A DNA stretch of 64,000 nucleotides from CAVOXO01 sp963700425. Its GTDB lineage: Bacteria > Actinomycetota > Acidimicrobiia > Acidimicrobiales > Microtrichaceae. Within the stretch, counting starts at the first letter, position 1. Each line of letters begins with the position of its first letter. Below, piece by piece: positions 27,893-36,308 of this stretch. The stretch covers positions 778,986 through 842,985 of the forward strand of contig CAVOXO010000003.1 of the NCBI GenBank assembly GCA_963700425.1, read 5' to 3'. The notes beneath the pieces were generated by a model. That model made no database searches and was not told where the DNA came from. It worked only from the letters and a program-made list of their open reading frames with translations. Position numbers and translations under genes: made by a program.

Positions 27893-28376
27893 TCAGCCCA
27901 GGAGTTCCTCGAGGTGGGGGCGGATCTCCTCCGGCGTCACCCCGGGTCCGAAGCGCCGCAGCGGTGTCCCGTCGCGGTCGACGACGAACTTGGTGAAGTT
28001 CCAGCCGATGTCGGTCGTGCCGTCCTCGTTCGGTTGGGCGGATGTGAGCAACTGGTACAGCTCGCACGCGCCCTCGCCGTTCACCTCGATCTTGGAGAAC
28101 ATCGGGAACGTGACTCCGTACTTGGATGTCACGAACTCCGACGATCACCTCCTCGCTGTCGGGCTCCTGGGCGCCGAACTGATTGCACGGGAAGCCGAGA
28201 ACGACCAGACCACGGGGAGAGAGCTCGTCATGAAGCGCACGCAGACCTGCGTACTGGGGCGTGAAGCCTCAATGGGAGGCGACGTTGACGACCAGGCACA
28301 CCTTCTGGTCGTAGATCGAGAAGTCGACCGGATCTCCCGTGATCGACGTCATGGTCAGTTCGTGGAACGCAGCCAT
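27893..28376 (-). CDS. Glutathione peroxidase with in-frame TGA at the catalytic position (candidate selenoprotein)
   Basis: A thiol/selenol peroxidase of the GPx family, about 160 residues, which reduces hydroperoxides. From ATG 28376 it reads MAAFHELTMTSITGDPVDF, then CLVVNVASH, then TGA (28271-28269), and continues in the same frame as GFTPQYAGLRALHDEL and LVVLGFPCNQFGAQEP. In the family the motif is NVASx[C/U]GxT, so the TGA falls exactly on the catalytic residue. The partner residues are present: Gln in FPCNQF and Trp-Asn in IGWNFTKFVVDRDG. The canonical resolving cysteine is absent (EFVTSKYGVTFP has V where Cys-type enzymes have C), as in selenocysteine enzymes. A hairpin with loop GGUC follows the TGA. 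An extra base near 28139 must be skipped to reach VTSKYGVTFPMFSKI. Without selenocysteine insertion the product would stop after 35 residues. Confidence 0.82.
28237..28254 (-). promoter_or_regulatory. Candidate bacterial SECIS hairpin in the gpx coding region
   Basis: On the gpx strand, 14 nt after the TGA codon, bases 28254-28248 (GUACGCA) pair with 28243-28237 (UGCGUGC) to give a 7-bp stem, including one U-G pair, around the tetraloop GGUC. The loop begins with G and is 21 nt from the UGA. Known bacterial SECIS elements lie immediately downstream of UGA, with an apical loop at roughly 16-37 nt that starts with G. The fit is good; function is inferred. Confidence 0.6.
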
Positions 28377-28491
28377 CGGGCCTCCTGAGGTGATCGACCG
28401 ATGGTAGTACGGGCTCAACTCACGTCCAGACGGGCCGAAAGGAGTAGCCGGCCCGCTGCGGGGGTGGCGGGCGGTTCGGGAGGTTCGTGCC

Positions 28492-28707
28492 ATGCCCGTC
28501 TCTCAGCAGTCATCGGATCTGATCCGGGAGATCGTCGCCGGGGTGGCGGTCGACGTCAGATGTCGCTACGACCGGCACTGGTGCACCGGCTTCACCATCG
28601 CGGCGCTCGACGACATGGGGGTCACGATCCGTCGCGACAGCGACGGCGCCGTCCTTCCCGTGGTGTTCGCCCTGTCCGACGTGCGGTTGGTGATCGATTC
28701 CGACTGA
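28492..28707 (+). CDS. Small hypothetical protein (71 aa)
   Basis: A 71-residue protein that I do not recognise. The start at ATG 28492 has GGGAGG 9 bases upstream, which supports real translation. The sequence (DLIREIVAGVAVDVRCRYDR, then TGFTIAALDDMGVTIRRDSD and LPVVFALSDVRLVIDSD) alternates hydrophobic and charged residues in a way that suggests a small beta barrel, similar in feel to PRC- or Sm-like domains. No signal peptide or membrane helix. Divergent from gpx with 115 bases between starts. Confidence 0.5.
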   Translation: MPVSQQSSDLIREIVAGVAVDVRCRYDRHWCTGFTIAALDDMGVTIRRDSDGAVLPVVFALSDVRLVIDSD

Positions 28708-28815
28708 CCGACGTCGCGGCAGATGGCCCGCGCATCGGTCTCCGAGGCCGACGCGCTCAACCTGTGTGAGGGTGACCCCCGACACGGCGGCGGGTCCCAG
28801 CGAGGTCGGTTGAGG

Positions 28816-29772
28816 TCAGGCTCCGTCGACGAGCGGTGCGACCTCGGTCGCGAAGCGGGCGAGCTGGTCGCACAACTCCTCGGCGCCCCGGGCGCGGAAC
28901 CTCAGGTGCATCGTGTTCGCGCCGGCGGCTCGGGCCGCGACGAGGTCGCCGGCGAGCGCCTCGACCGAGTCGAATCGTGCGGGGGGAACACCATCGGGAA
29001 CCGGGCCGTCGAGGTAGGCCGCCCCTGGCATGTAGCCGACCGCCATGTCGACGTCGCTGCGTCCCGCATCCGCGGCGCTCTCGGCGATGACCTCGACGAT
29101 CTCGGGGTATCGCGACAACGGGGCTCCCATGGGGATGTAGCCGTCGCCCAGTCGCCCGCACCGCCGCCAGGCGGCGCGGCCCGAACCCCCCACCCACACC
29201 GGGAGATGACCTCGGGGCGGGGCCGGCGACACCCCGACGTCGTGGTAGGAGTAGAAGTCGCCGTCGAAGGAGACATAGGGGGCCGACCAGGCGCCCCGGA
29301 CTGCCGCCAGGGCCTCGTCGAGGCGCCGTCCACGGGTCGAGAAGTCGATCCCCAGGGCATCGAACTCGCCGTGGACGTGACCGGCCCCGACGCCGAGGAT
29401 GACTCGTCCGCCGGACAGGTGGGAGAGGGTTCCGAACGACTTCGCGGTCTGGAGGGGGTGCCGGTAGGCGGCGATCCAGACGACCGACAGCAGCGAGATT
29501 CGTTCGGTGCGGGCCGCGAGGTAGGCGAGCGTCGCCACCGGATCGAACCAGGTCGCGCCCATCTTGGAGCTGTAGTCGTCATCGGGCACGGCGATGTGAT
29601 CGCAGACGCCGCAGAAGTCGAAACCGGCCTGGTCGGCTCCGATGGCGACCGCGACGAGATCGTCGACTCCCGCAGTGTGCTCCCACGGGTCCGACGTGTT
29701 CGCGCTCAGGGTCTGGACGGGGAGCTGGAGACCGAAGGACCAGCCTCGGGGCGATCGCGTCGCATCGATCAT
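28816..29772 (-). CDS. LLM class (luciferase-like, probably F420-dependent) oxidoreductase
   Basis: A 318-residue TIM-barrel flavin/F420 oxidoreductase of the luciferase-like family. Recognisable features are FGLQLPVQTL at the N-terminus, AGFDFCGVCDHIAVPDDDY, LAARTERISLLSVVWIAAYR, SGGRVILGVGAGHVHGEFDALG and LPVWVGGSGRAAWRRCGRLGDG, the last being the phosphate-binding region for F420 or FMN. Its ATG overlaps the ppgK stop (ATGA, 29769-29772). The substrate is unknown. F420 dependence is inferred from the frequency of such enzymes in actinobacteria, not from a specific residue. Confidence 0.87.
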   Translation of the reverse strand: MIDATRSPRGWSFGLQLPVQTLSANTSDPWEHTAGVDDLVAVAIGADQAGFDFCGVCDHIAVPDDDYSSKMGATWFDPVATLAYLAARTERISLLSVVWIAAYRHPLQTAKSFGTLSHLSGGRVILGVGAGHVHGEFDALGIDFSTRGRRLDEALAAVRGAWSAPYVSFDGDFYSYHDVGVSPAPPRGHLPVWVGGSGRAAWRRCGRLGDGYIPMGAPLSRYPEIVEVIAESAADAGRSDVDMAVGYMPGAAYLDGPVPDGVPPARFDSVEALAGDLVAARAAGANTMHLRFRARGAEELCDQLARFATEVAPLVDGA

Positions 29773-30558
29773 CCGGCCTGCTCCTCGGCATGGACTGCGG
29801 CACCGACGAGCCCGGCGTCATTGCGGAGTTCGGCGATTCGCAGATCGAGGTCGACCTCGATCCCGGCCATGAGTTCGTCGGCGTCCTCGGTGATGCCGCC
29901 GCCGAGGATCACCACCCTCGGCGAGAAGACCCGCTTCACCCGGCTCAGGTATTCCGACAGGCGCCGCCCGTACTCGGCCCAGTCGAGGCCCTGTTCGACC
30001 TTGATGCGGGCAGCGGCGTACATCTCCGCGACCTCGTCCTGTCCCCGCAGGTAGATGTGTCCCAGCTCGATGTTGGGGACGAGTCGGCCGTCGCAGATCA
30101 GACCCGATCCGATCCCGGTCCCGAGGGTGAGGACCAGGATGCTGCCGGCTTCGCCTCGACCGGCTCCGTAGCGCACCTCGGCGATCGCAGCAGCATCTGC
30201 GTCGTTGATGAGCGACACGTCGGTGTCGAGCGCTGCGACCAGTTCCGCGGCGCAGGTCGATGCCGCGGAAACCAGGGTGCTGCAGCGCGGTGGGGTCGGT
30301 GACGACGACTCCGTCGACGACCACGGCCGGAAACCCGATACCCACCGGCGCTGAACCCCGAAACGACGGATCCGCAGTTCGCAGCCCTTCGACACAGTCG
30401 CGGATCGACGCGATGAGTCCGGGTCGGGTCCATGCGCCGTCCAGGTCGACCCGACGGTGAGAGGACAGCGCCTCGCCCGTGATCGTGTCGACCGCTGCGG
30501 CCTTGATGGACGATCCGCCCACGTCGAGCCCGATAGCCGATCGCGCCGGGGCGCTCAT
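29769..30558 (-). CDS. ppgK: Polyphosphate glucokinase (ROK family), one frame break
   Basis: Phosphorylates glucose with inorganic polyphosphate (and often ATP). The N-terminal phosphate-1 motif is IGLDVGGSSIKAAAVD, residues 8-23; APVGIGFPAVVVDGVV and LHPGFRGIDL-type residues follow. The second half has VSLINDADAAAIAEVRYGAG and the strict PPGK signature LTLGTGIGSGLICDGRLVPN-IELGH. One extra base near 30250 (between GIDLR and AELVAALDTDVS) breaks the frame. Start ATG 30558 overlaps the stop of the upstream acyltransferase (ATGA) and its own stop overlaps the start of the LLM gene, so three genes form one coupled operon. Confidence 0.88.
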
Positions 30559-31556
30559 GTCACGCGGTGGGTGCGCACCCAGCGGTCGACCGTCTCCCAC
30601 TCATCGTCGAGCCAACTCCGTTGGCCCTCGGCGTCGTCGGGGACCTCGCTGCGGGGAATGCGTCGCAGTTCGACGATGACCGGGTGCCGGAACGGGATGA
30701 CGTTGATGGCGTCGGCGGGTCCCGTCAGACCTTCCAGGCCGGTGTAGCTGAGAACCACGATGTCCGCGTCGGGGAGACCGGCGAGGGTCGCGATCGTTCC
30801 TCCCGCCCGGGGCGGCATGGTGTCGAGGCGGTCCTTGAACTGGACGGCGCGCTCGGGCTGGTTCTCCTCCAGGCTCCTCTGCACGCTCTCCCGCTTCGCC
30901 TCGGTCCAGCGGGTGCCCTCGGGGAAGATGATCATGGCCTCGTCGCTCCCCGATCCCTCGGCCAGGGCGCGGATCGATGCCAGCTCTGCGGAGGTGTCGC
31001 GGCCGGACCGGTCGACGAAGTAGTTCGGAAGCCTCGACGCGAAGAGGTCGATGGCGGGGTCGAGAAGCAGTTCACGTTTCATGACGTATCGGTTCTTCAT
31101 TCCCATGCGGTCGACAATGATCCCCGGAATGAGCGTGTCGACGATGGATGCGTGCCGTGCCAGCAACACCACGGGCCCGTCCCGGAGGCATTCCTCACCG
31201 TGGTACTCCACGTTCAGCTTCAACAGTCGAGCGGCATTGGCCTGGAGCGAACGCATCCATGCCATCTGAACGTCGCGGTGGGTCTGAACCACGGTCGGAC
31301 TCTTCAGGCGGGCACCGAAACCGCAGGCGACCCACAGCCACGTTGCCGTGAAGACTCCGATCACCTCCCATCCGAGGTAGACGATGCCGAACACCAACAA
31401 CCTGGGAATGGGCAGCCTCACGTGGCCGCGGATCACGTCGGCCACGACCGCCACCGGCAGGGTGAGTGGGAGCGTGATGACCAGCAGGGTCAACGCGACG
31501 AACACGGTGGTGACCGACTTGGCGCGGCGCGTGGCCACCGAGAGTCGTCCATCCAT
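30555..31556 (-). CDS. 1-acyl-glycerol-3-phosphate acyltransferase-like (PlsC/LPLAT) protein
   Basis: A 333-residue lysophospholipid acyltransferase-family protein. Two N-terminal helices (FVALTLLVITLPLTLPVAVVA and LLVFGIVYLGWEVIGVFTA) anchor it. The HX4D catalytic motif is ARHASIVDTLIPG, where H and D are the charge relay, and the FPEGTR substrate motif is AMIIFPEGTRWTEAKR. Long relative to PlsC (about 240), more like the TTHA-/LPLAT branch with an extra C-terminal part. First gene of the coupled acyltransferase-ppgK-LLM operon. Start GTG/ATG at 31556 gives MDGRLSVATRRAKSVTTV; the upstream 110 bases to the divergent secreted-protein gene show no obvious hairpin. Confidence 0.87.
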   Translation of the reverse strand: MDGRLSVATRRAKSVTTVFVALTLLVITLPLTLPVAVVADVIRGHVRLPIPRLLVFGIVYLGWEVIGVFTATWLWVACGFGARLKSPTVVQTHRDVQMAWMRSLQANAARLLKLNVEYHGEECLRDGPVVLLARHASIVDTLIPGIIVDRMGMKNRYVMKRELLLDPAIDLFASRLPNYFVDRSGRDTSAELASIRALAEGSGSDEAMIIFPEGTRWTEAKRESVQRSLEENQPERAVQFKDRLDTMPPRAGGTIATLAGLPDADIVVLSYTGLEGLTGPADAINVIPFRHPVIVELRRIPRSEVPDDAEGQRSWLDDEWETVDRWVRTHRVT

Positions 31557-31666
31557 GCGGAGTGTCTAGCGGAATCGCGACCGTCGTGCCCGTGGCGCGA
31601 GTCGGGTGATGCGACGGCAGGGCGGTACCGGTACTTTCGCCAAGGGCGACGGGGAGTCACTCAGCT

Positions 31667-32379
31667 GTGGGGACGCGGGCGGTGCACCGTGTGCGCCGTG
31701 TGCGGCGCTGGGCAGGTCGGGCGTTCGTGGTGGGCGGGACCGTTGTGCTCGCAGGGGCTTCGTCGCTCTCCGCAGCGGTGCCGGCGATCGCGGTCCCGGT
31801 CACCGCCCCTACGACGGTGCCGCCGGTGACGGCATCGCCGACGACGACCGACACGATCGCGACTGTGGCGAATGCGGCCGCCCACGCGTCGGCTCGGCTC
31901 GGCTCGGCTCTGCGAGGCGACCCGTCCCAGGATCGGTCCCCCCGACGTTGCTGCGCGGGTTCTGTCGCGGATCTCCTGTCCCTGGCAGCAGCGCCTCGCC
32001 GGGTGGACCATCGACGTCCGTGGCGATCGGGATGGCTATCGCGGCGCCACGTACCCCGACGAGCGGCGCATCCAGATGCACGTCGACCCCGGAACGCCGA
32101 TCGCCGAACCGGTCCACGGGGCCCTGCACGAGATCGGCCACGCGCTCGACGTCACCCTGCTCGACGAGGGCGATCGGGAGGCTTTCAACGGCGCCAGGGG
32201 GCGCGGTCCGTTCTCGAAGTGGTGGGTCGTCGGGGGGTGCGAACGACGTCGCCAGCGGCGCAGGTGACTGGGCCGAATGCTTCGCCGGGGCCCAGTCTCC
32301 CGACGGTGGCTTCCACTCCTCGCTGGGCGGTCCGCACGACCCCTCGCAGCGGGCTCTGATGGCCGCGCCGGGTGGTTGA
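31667..32379 (+). CDS. Secreted HExxH protein, two frame breaks
   Basis: A small exported protein with a zinc-peptidase-like motif. From GTG 31667 it has basic residues then a hydrophobic signal (VVGGTVVLAGASSLSAAVPAIA) and a threonine/proline-rich linker. After a frame change between about 31911 and 31955 comes CPWQQRLAGWTIDVRGDRDG, YPDERRIQMHVDPG and GALHEIGHALDVTLL, whose HEIGH could bind zinc; then, after another extra base near 32237, ASGAGDWAECFAGAQSPDGG. The pattern (small domain with late ExxGHxxD and a W-A-E-C-F box) resembles putative secreted metallopeptidases of actinobacteria, but catalytic activity is a guess. A 5-bp tandem repeat lies just before the first frame change. Start codon uncertain. 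Confidence 0.6.
31889..31910 (+). repeat. Short tandem repeat, four copies of a 5-bp unit (TCGGC/GGCTC)
   Basis: Inside the linker-coding part of the secreted HExxH gene the sequence GGCTC occurs four times in a row (31891-31910). Unit length 5 is not a multiple of 3, so gain or loss of a copy would change the frame. The frame is in fact lost just after it; one more copy would restore it. Confidence 0.8.
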
Positions 32380-32445
32380 GTCCGCGAACGCCGACAGTAC
32401 AGTGATGTGGCTCCGGCCACGACCAGTGGTGCTCGGAGAGACACC

Positions 32446-33375
32446 ATGACCTCCGACGCCGCCAGATCCACGTCCCTTCCCGCCGGCCTCCTGCGCGCCT
32501 GCCGGCCCAAGCAGTGGGCGAAGAACGTTCTGGTCTTCGTCGCGCCCGCTGCGGCCACGGCCCTGGTGGCTCGACAACCTGAAGGCGGCATCTATCTGAA
32601 CTGGCAGTCGATCGGTGAGGCCACTCTGGCCTTCGTCGTCTTCAGCGTCGTGGCCAGCGGCACCTACCTGATCAACGACTCGCTCGACATGGAGGCCGAC
32701 CGGGCCCATCCGACGAAGCGGAACCGACCTATCGCGGCGGGCATCGTGCCGGTCAGGGTGGCGTACGCGACCGCGGCGGTGTTGATATCGGTCGGGCTCG
32801 TCGCCGCATGGTTCCTCCGGCCGGCCTTCATGGCGGTGATCGCGCTCTACATCGCCCAGACGCTCGCCTATTCGCTGTGGCTCAAGCACGAGGCAGTCCT
32901 CGACCTCGTGGTGCTGTCGAGCGGATTCCTGCTGCGGTTGATCGGTGGCGCCGTGGCGGTCGACGTCCGGATCTCGGCGTGGTTCTTCATCATTTCGGCG
33001 TCGGGGTCGCTGTTCATCGCGGTGGGCAAGAGGCTGGCCGAGAAAAGGGAACTGGGTGACAGGGACGGTGCCGTTCGCAGAACGCTCGCCGCCTACACCG
33101 AGCCGTATCTGAGATTCCTCCAGGCGGTGTCGGGAAGCATCGTGGTGATGAGCTACGTGATGTGGGCATTCGAGCGAGCCGACCTCCACCCGGCCGGCGC
33201 CACGTGGAGTCAGCTGTCGATCCTGCCCTTCCTCGTGGCGATCCTTCGCTACGCGCTGCTGGTGGAGCAGGGGAAGGGATCGGCTCCCGAGGACGTGTTG
33301 TTGTCCGACGCGCAATTGGCGGTCATGGGGTTCCTGTGGGTCCTGATCATCGGGACGAGCTTCTATGTCGGGTGA
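32446..33375 (+). CDS. ubiA: Decaprenyl-phosphate phosphoribosyltransferase (UbiA family)
   Basis: An integral membrane prenyltransferase of 309 residues, related to mycobacterial DPPR synthase (Rv3806c), which joins phosphoribose from PRPP to decaprenyl phosphate, the first committed step to decaprenylphosphoryl arabinose. The Asp-rich motif is NDSLDMEADRAHPTKRNRP (NDxxDxxxD), and about nine hydrophobic helices follow (LYIAQTLAYSLWL; DLVVLSSGFLLRLIGGAVAV; ILPFLVAILRYALLV). ATG 32446 has GGAGAG 6 bases upstream; the frame is open 13 codons earlier. It overlaps dprE1 by 11 bases, which supports this identity over other UbiA functions. Confidence 0.9.
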   Translation: MTSDAARSTSLPAGLLRACRPKQWAKNVLVFVAPAAATALVARQPEGGIYLNWQSIGEATLAFVVFSVVASGTYLINDSLDMEADRAHPTKRNRPIAAGIVPVRVAYATAAVLISVGLVAAWFLRPAFMAVIALYIAQTLAYSLWLKHEAVLDLVVLSSGFLLRLIGGAVAVDVRISAWFFIISASGSLFIAVGKRLAEKRELGDRDGAVRRTLAAYTEPYLRFLQAVSGSIVVMSYVMWAFERADLHPAGATWSQLSILPFLVAILRYALLVEQGKGSAPEDVLLSDAQLAVMGFLWVLIIGTSFYVG

Positions 33376-34762
33376 GATCCCGCGTGGTGCCCGTCGATTG
33401 CTGACCGGATGGGGTGGAACAGTCCCCACATCGTCGCGCGTGGTGGGGTTGGTCGACCGTCCCGCCGTGACCCAGGCGCTGGGAACCTCTTCGCGGGGGA
33501 TCCTCGCCCGCGGTCTGGGCCGGGGTTACGGCGACGGTGCCCAGAACGCCGGCGGCGTCGTGATCGACGGCACCACGCTCGTCGGCGTCACCGATTTCGA
33601 CCCCCTCGTGGGGCGGGTCACCGCGGCAGCGGGGACGTCACTCGACCAGCTCATGTGCTGGCTGGTACCCGAGGGTTGGTTCGTGCCCGTCACTCCCGGC
33701 ACGCGGCAGGTGACCGTCGGCGGCGCGATCGCAGCGGACATCCACGGCAAGAACCATCACCAGGCGGGCTCGTGGTGCTCGCACGTCGAGTCGTTCCGGC
33801 TTCTCACCGGAACCGGAGAGATCCGCGACGTGAACCCGACCGACGACCCCGACGTGTTCTGGGCGACGGCGGGTGGAATGGGGCTGACCGGGGTGATACT
33901 CGATGCGACGTTCCGGATGAAGCCGATCGAGACGTCGCGTCTGGTGGTCGACACCGACCGTGCCGACAATCTCGACGAGGTGATGGCCCTGATGGTGGAC
34001 GGGGACGAGCGATACGACTACTCGGTGGCGTGGATCGATCTGCTGGCCCAAGGCGCCTCGTTGGGTCGATCCGTCCTCGATCGGGGACGCTTCGCCCGCC
34101 TCCCGGAGCTGAATCCGGCCGCGACCTCCGACCCGCTGGTCTTCACCTCGAACTCGATCGCCGGGATGCCCCGGCTCGTTCCCTCGGGACTCCTCAACTC
34201 GACGACGGTGAGAGCGTTCAACGAGATGTGGTTCCGCAAGGCACCGCGTCGCCGTCGCGACTCGCTGCAGAGCATCACCCAGTTCTTCCACCCGCTCGAC
34301 CTGGTGCGCCACTGGAACCGGATGTACGGGCGCCGCGGCTTCCTCCAGTGGCAGTACGTGGTTCCCGACGAGGCGACCGAGCTCGTCCGCCACACCATCG
34401 AAGAGCTGAGCGCGGCAGGGATCGCGTCGTTCCTGGCGGTGCTCAAACGGTTCGGTCCGGCCAACGAGGGTCACCTCTCGTTCCCCACCGCCGGGTGGAC
34501 CCTTGCGCTGGACATTCCGATCGGATTCGGACATCTCTCGGAACTCCTGGATCGGCTCGACCGTGACGTCGTGGAGGCCGGCGGGCGGGTCTACCTGGCG
34601 AAGGATTCCAGGGTCGATCCGGCGCTGATGACGGCCATGTACCCGCGACTCGACGAATGGCGGGACATCAGAGACAAGCTGGATCCGCAGAATCGGATCC
34701 AGAGCGATCTGGGCCGACGATTGGGGCTGTGTCGGACCACTCCGGGATCGCCGGCCGGCTGA
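33365..34762 (+). CDS. dprE1: Decaprenylphosphoryl-beta-D-ribose oxidase
   Basis: The FAD oxidase that, with DprE2, epimerises decaprenylphosphoryl ribose to arabinose for cell-wall arabinan. 465 residues. FAD-domain features are LARGLGRGYGDGAQNAGGVV at the N-terminus, VTPGTRQVTVGGAIAADIHG and GKNHHQAGSW with the conserved histidine. The substrate domain has FLAVLKRFGPANEGHLSFP, GWTLALDIPI and VYLAKDSRVDPALM with the conserved lysine. In the M. tuberculosis enzyme the residue equivalent to the A of TLALD is Cys387, the target of covalent benzothiazinones; here it is alanine. No dprE2 follows in the window. Start ATG 33365 lies inside the end of ubiA. Confidence 0.92.
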   Translation: MSGEIPRGARRLLTGWGGTVPTSSRVVGLVDRPAVTQALGTSSRGILARGLGRGYGDGAQNAGGVVIDGTTLVGVTDFDPLVGRVTAAAGTSLDQLMCWLVPEGWFVPVTPGTRQVTVGGAIAADIHGKNHHQAGSWCSHVESFRLLTGTGEIRDVNPTDDPDVFWATAGGMGLTGVILDATFRMKPIETSRLVVDTDRADNLDEVMALMVDGDERYDYSVAWIDLLAQGASLGRSVLDRGRFARLPELNPAATSDPLVFTSNSIAGMPRLVPSGLLNSTTVRAFNEMWFRKAPRRRRDSLQSITQFFHPLDLVRHWNRMYGRRGFLQWQYVVPDEATELVRHTIEELSAAGIASFLAVLKRFGPANEGHLSFPTAGWTLALDIPIGFGHLSELLDRLDRDVVEAGGRVYLAKDSRVDPALMTAMYPRLDEWRDIRDKLDPQNRIQSDLGRRLGLCRTTPGSPAG

Positions 34763-34776
34763 ATCGTCGGATCGGT

Positions 34777-34813
34777 CCACCCCGGGGCGTCCGGGCCTAC
34801 TGCCCGGGGTTGG
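34777..34813. terminator. GC-rich inverted repeat between convergent dprE1 and ugpB
   Basis: CCACCCCGGGGC (34777-34788) and GCCCGGGGTTGG (34802-34813) are near-complementary with a single offset, giving a strong hairpin at the meeting point of two convergent genes. It overlaps the last codons of ugpB. There is no T-run, so it is at best a weak bidirectional terminator or an mRNA 3'-end stabiliser. Confidence 0.4.
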
Positions 34814-36264
34814 CGTTGTAGGACGCGAACGCCTCGTTGATGGTGGCGTTCGCGTCCTCGAGCACCGGACCGGGGTCGGCCCCCTCGAGGGCGATCTGGT
34901 CGAGCGCACCACGGGCTTCGGAACGGAACGAGGCGTAGGCCCCCATCCGTGGCCCGGGGTAGTCGGGGTCGAGGGTCAGGATGGCGCCATAGGCCGTCTT
35001 CAGCCACTCGCCCTTCTGGTCGCCCTCCCAGACCGCTGCCATCTGCGAATCGTCGGCCACGTCTTGGTGGGCAGGGAGATAGCCACCCGTGGCGGTCCAT
35101 TTCACCTGGGCGTCGAGACTGTTGGCGTACGTGAGGAAGTCCCAGGCTGCGGCGATCTCCTCGGGGCTCTTGCGCATCATGTACCAGGCGTTGCCCGAGA
35201 TCTGACCACGACCCGGCTCGGAGATCCCCGGGAGCGGGGCGACACCCACCCGGAGGGTGTCGAACTTGAAGCCGGAGACGTCGAGGTCTCCGAGCTCGGG
35301 GACGATCTCCGCGCTGAGGGTTCCCTTGATGGCGGCGTCGATCGTTGTGATGGCGGCGGAGGTCTGGATGAGCATCGCCCCCGACTCGGTTGCCACCGCG
35401 AGGTAGGGGGAGATCACGTCGTTGCTGGCGATCGGCTTGAGCAGGCCGTCGTCGACCATGCCCTTCAACCAGTCGATCTGCTCCCGGGCCGGCTCGGAGG
35501 TGAGCAGGGCCTCGGTGGCGCGGTCCGACCAGCCGTTGTCGTTGTCGACGACGGGAAGGCCGTCGCCGGTGAGGAACAGCTCGAAGAACCACGAGTCCAT
35601 TCCCATCACCAGGGGCTGTTCGACTCCGGGAATGTTCGCCGCCTTGATCTGTTCGGCGACGGAGCGCAGCTCGGCGAGGGTGGTCGGGGCGGCCGGTGAT
35701 CCCGGCTTCCTCGAAGATGCGCTCGTTGAAATACAGAACAGGGTGCGAGATCCCGAATCCTCCCGCGAGGAGTCGGTCGTCGTTCGAGTAGAAGGCCTCG
35801 ACCGCGGGGACCAGGTCGTCGAAGAGCTCCGCCGAATCGGGGTCGGCGTCGATGCAGTCCTGGGCGGGGACGATGGACTGGGAGTCGATGAGGAGCTGGG
35901 TGTTGGTGTCCTCTCCGGTCATGATCTCGGGAAGGGTCTCGGGCCGGCCGAGACCGGTCTTGAACTTCTGGAGCTGTTCGTCGTAGGAGCCCTGGTTCGA
36001 CACGTTGACGACGACCTTGTCCTGCGAGGCGTTGTAGTCGGCGGCCATGTCCTCGAGGGCCTGAGCGGCGAGACCCTGGAAGGCGTACCACATGTCGACA
36101 TCGACCGGACCCGACGCCCCCTCGAGCGCTGCGGGGTCGCACAGCGACGTGTCTCCCGAGGATCCTCCGTCGGAGGACTCGTCTCCGGACCCGCAGCCGG
36201 CGGCCACCACGGCCAGGGCTGCGGCGATCGCCACCACGTGCTGCCAACGCTGTCGCAACTGCAT
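34797..36264 (-). CDS. ugpB: ABC transporter substrate-binding lipoprotein (UgpB-like), one frame break
   Basis: The extracytoplasmic binding protein of a carbohydrate or glycerol-phosphate importer. The signal is MQLRQRWQHVVAIAAALAVV ending in the lipobox VAAGC. The family core includes VDMWYAFQGLAAQALEDMA, YNASQDKVVVNVSNQGSYDE, then GFGISHPVLYFNERIFEEAG, and after the break MDSWFFELFLTGDGLPVVD, ISGNAWYMMRKSPEEIAAAW. An extra base near 35697 separates EEAGIT from AAPTTLAELRSVAEQIKAAN. ATG 36264 has AAGGAG 8 bases upstream, better spaced than ATG 36270. The ligand is unknown; glycerol 3-phosphate or a sugar is inferred. Last gene of the operon. Confidence 0.85.
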
Positions 36265-36308
36265 GATCATGTCTCCTTGTGGGCGTACAGGTGGAACCAC
36301 CGACATCA

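Noticed and set aside
25569..28148. Minus-strand open frame of 859 codons over the GGDEF, hydrolase and gpx genes
   Set aside because: Arginine/glycine/proline-rich shadow of genes in other frames. Its only meaningful residues are the short stretch before the gpx frame break.
34777..34813. Strong intrinsic terminator between dprE1 and ugpB
   Set aside because: Only kept as a low-confidence hairpin: there is no T-run on either side and part of the stem is coding.
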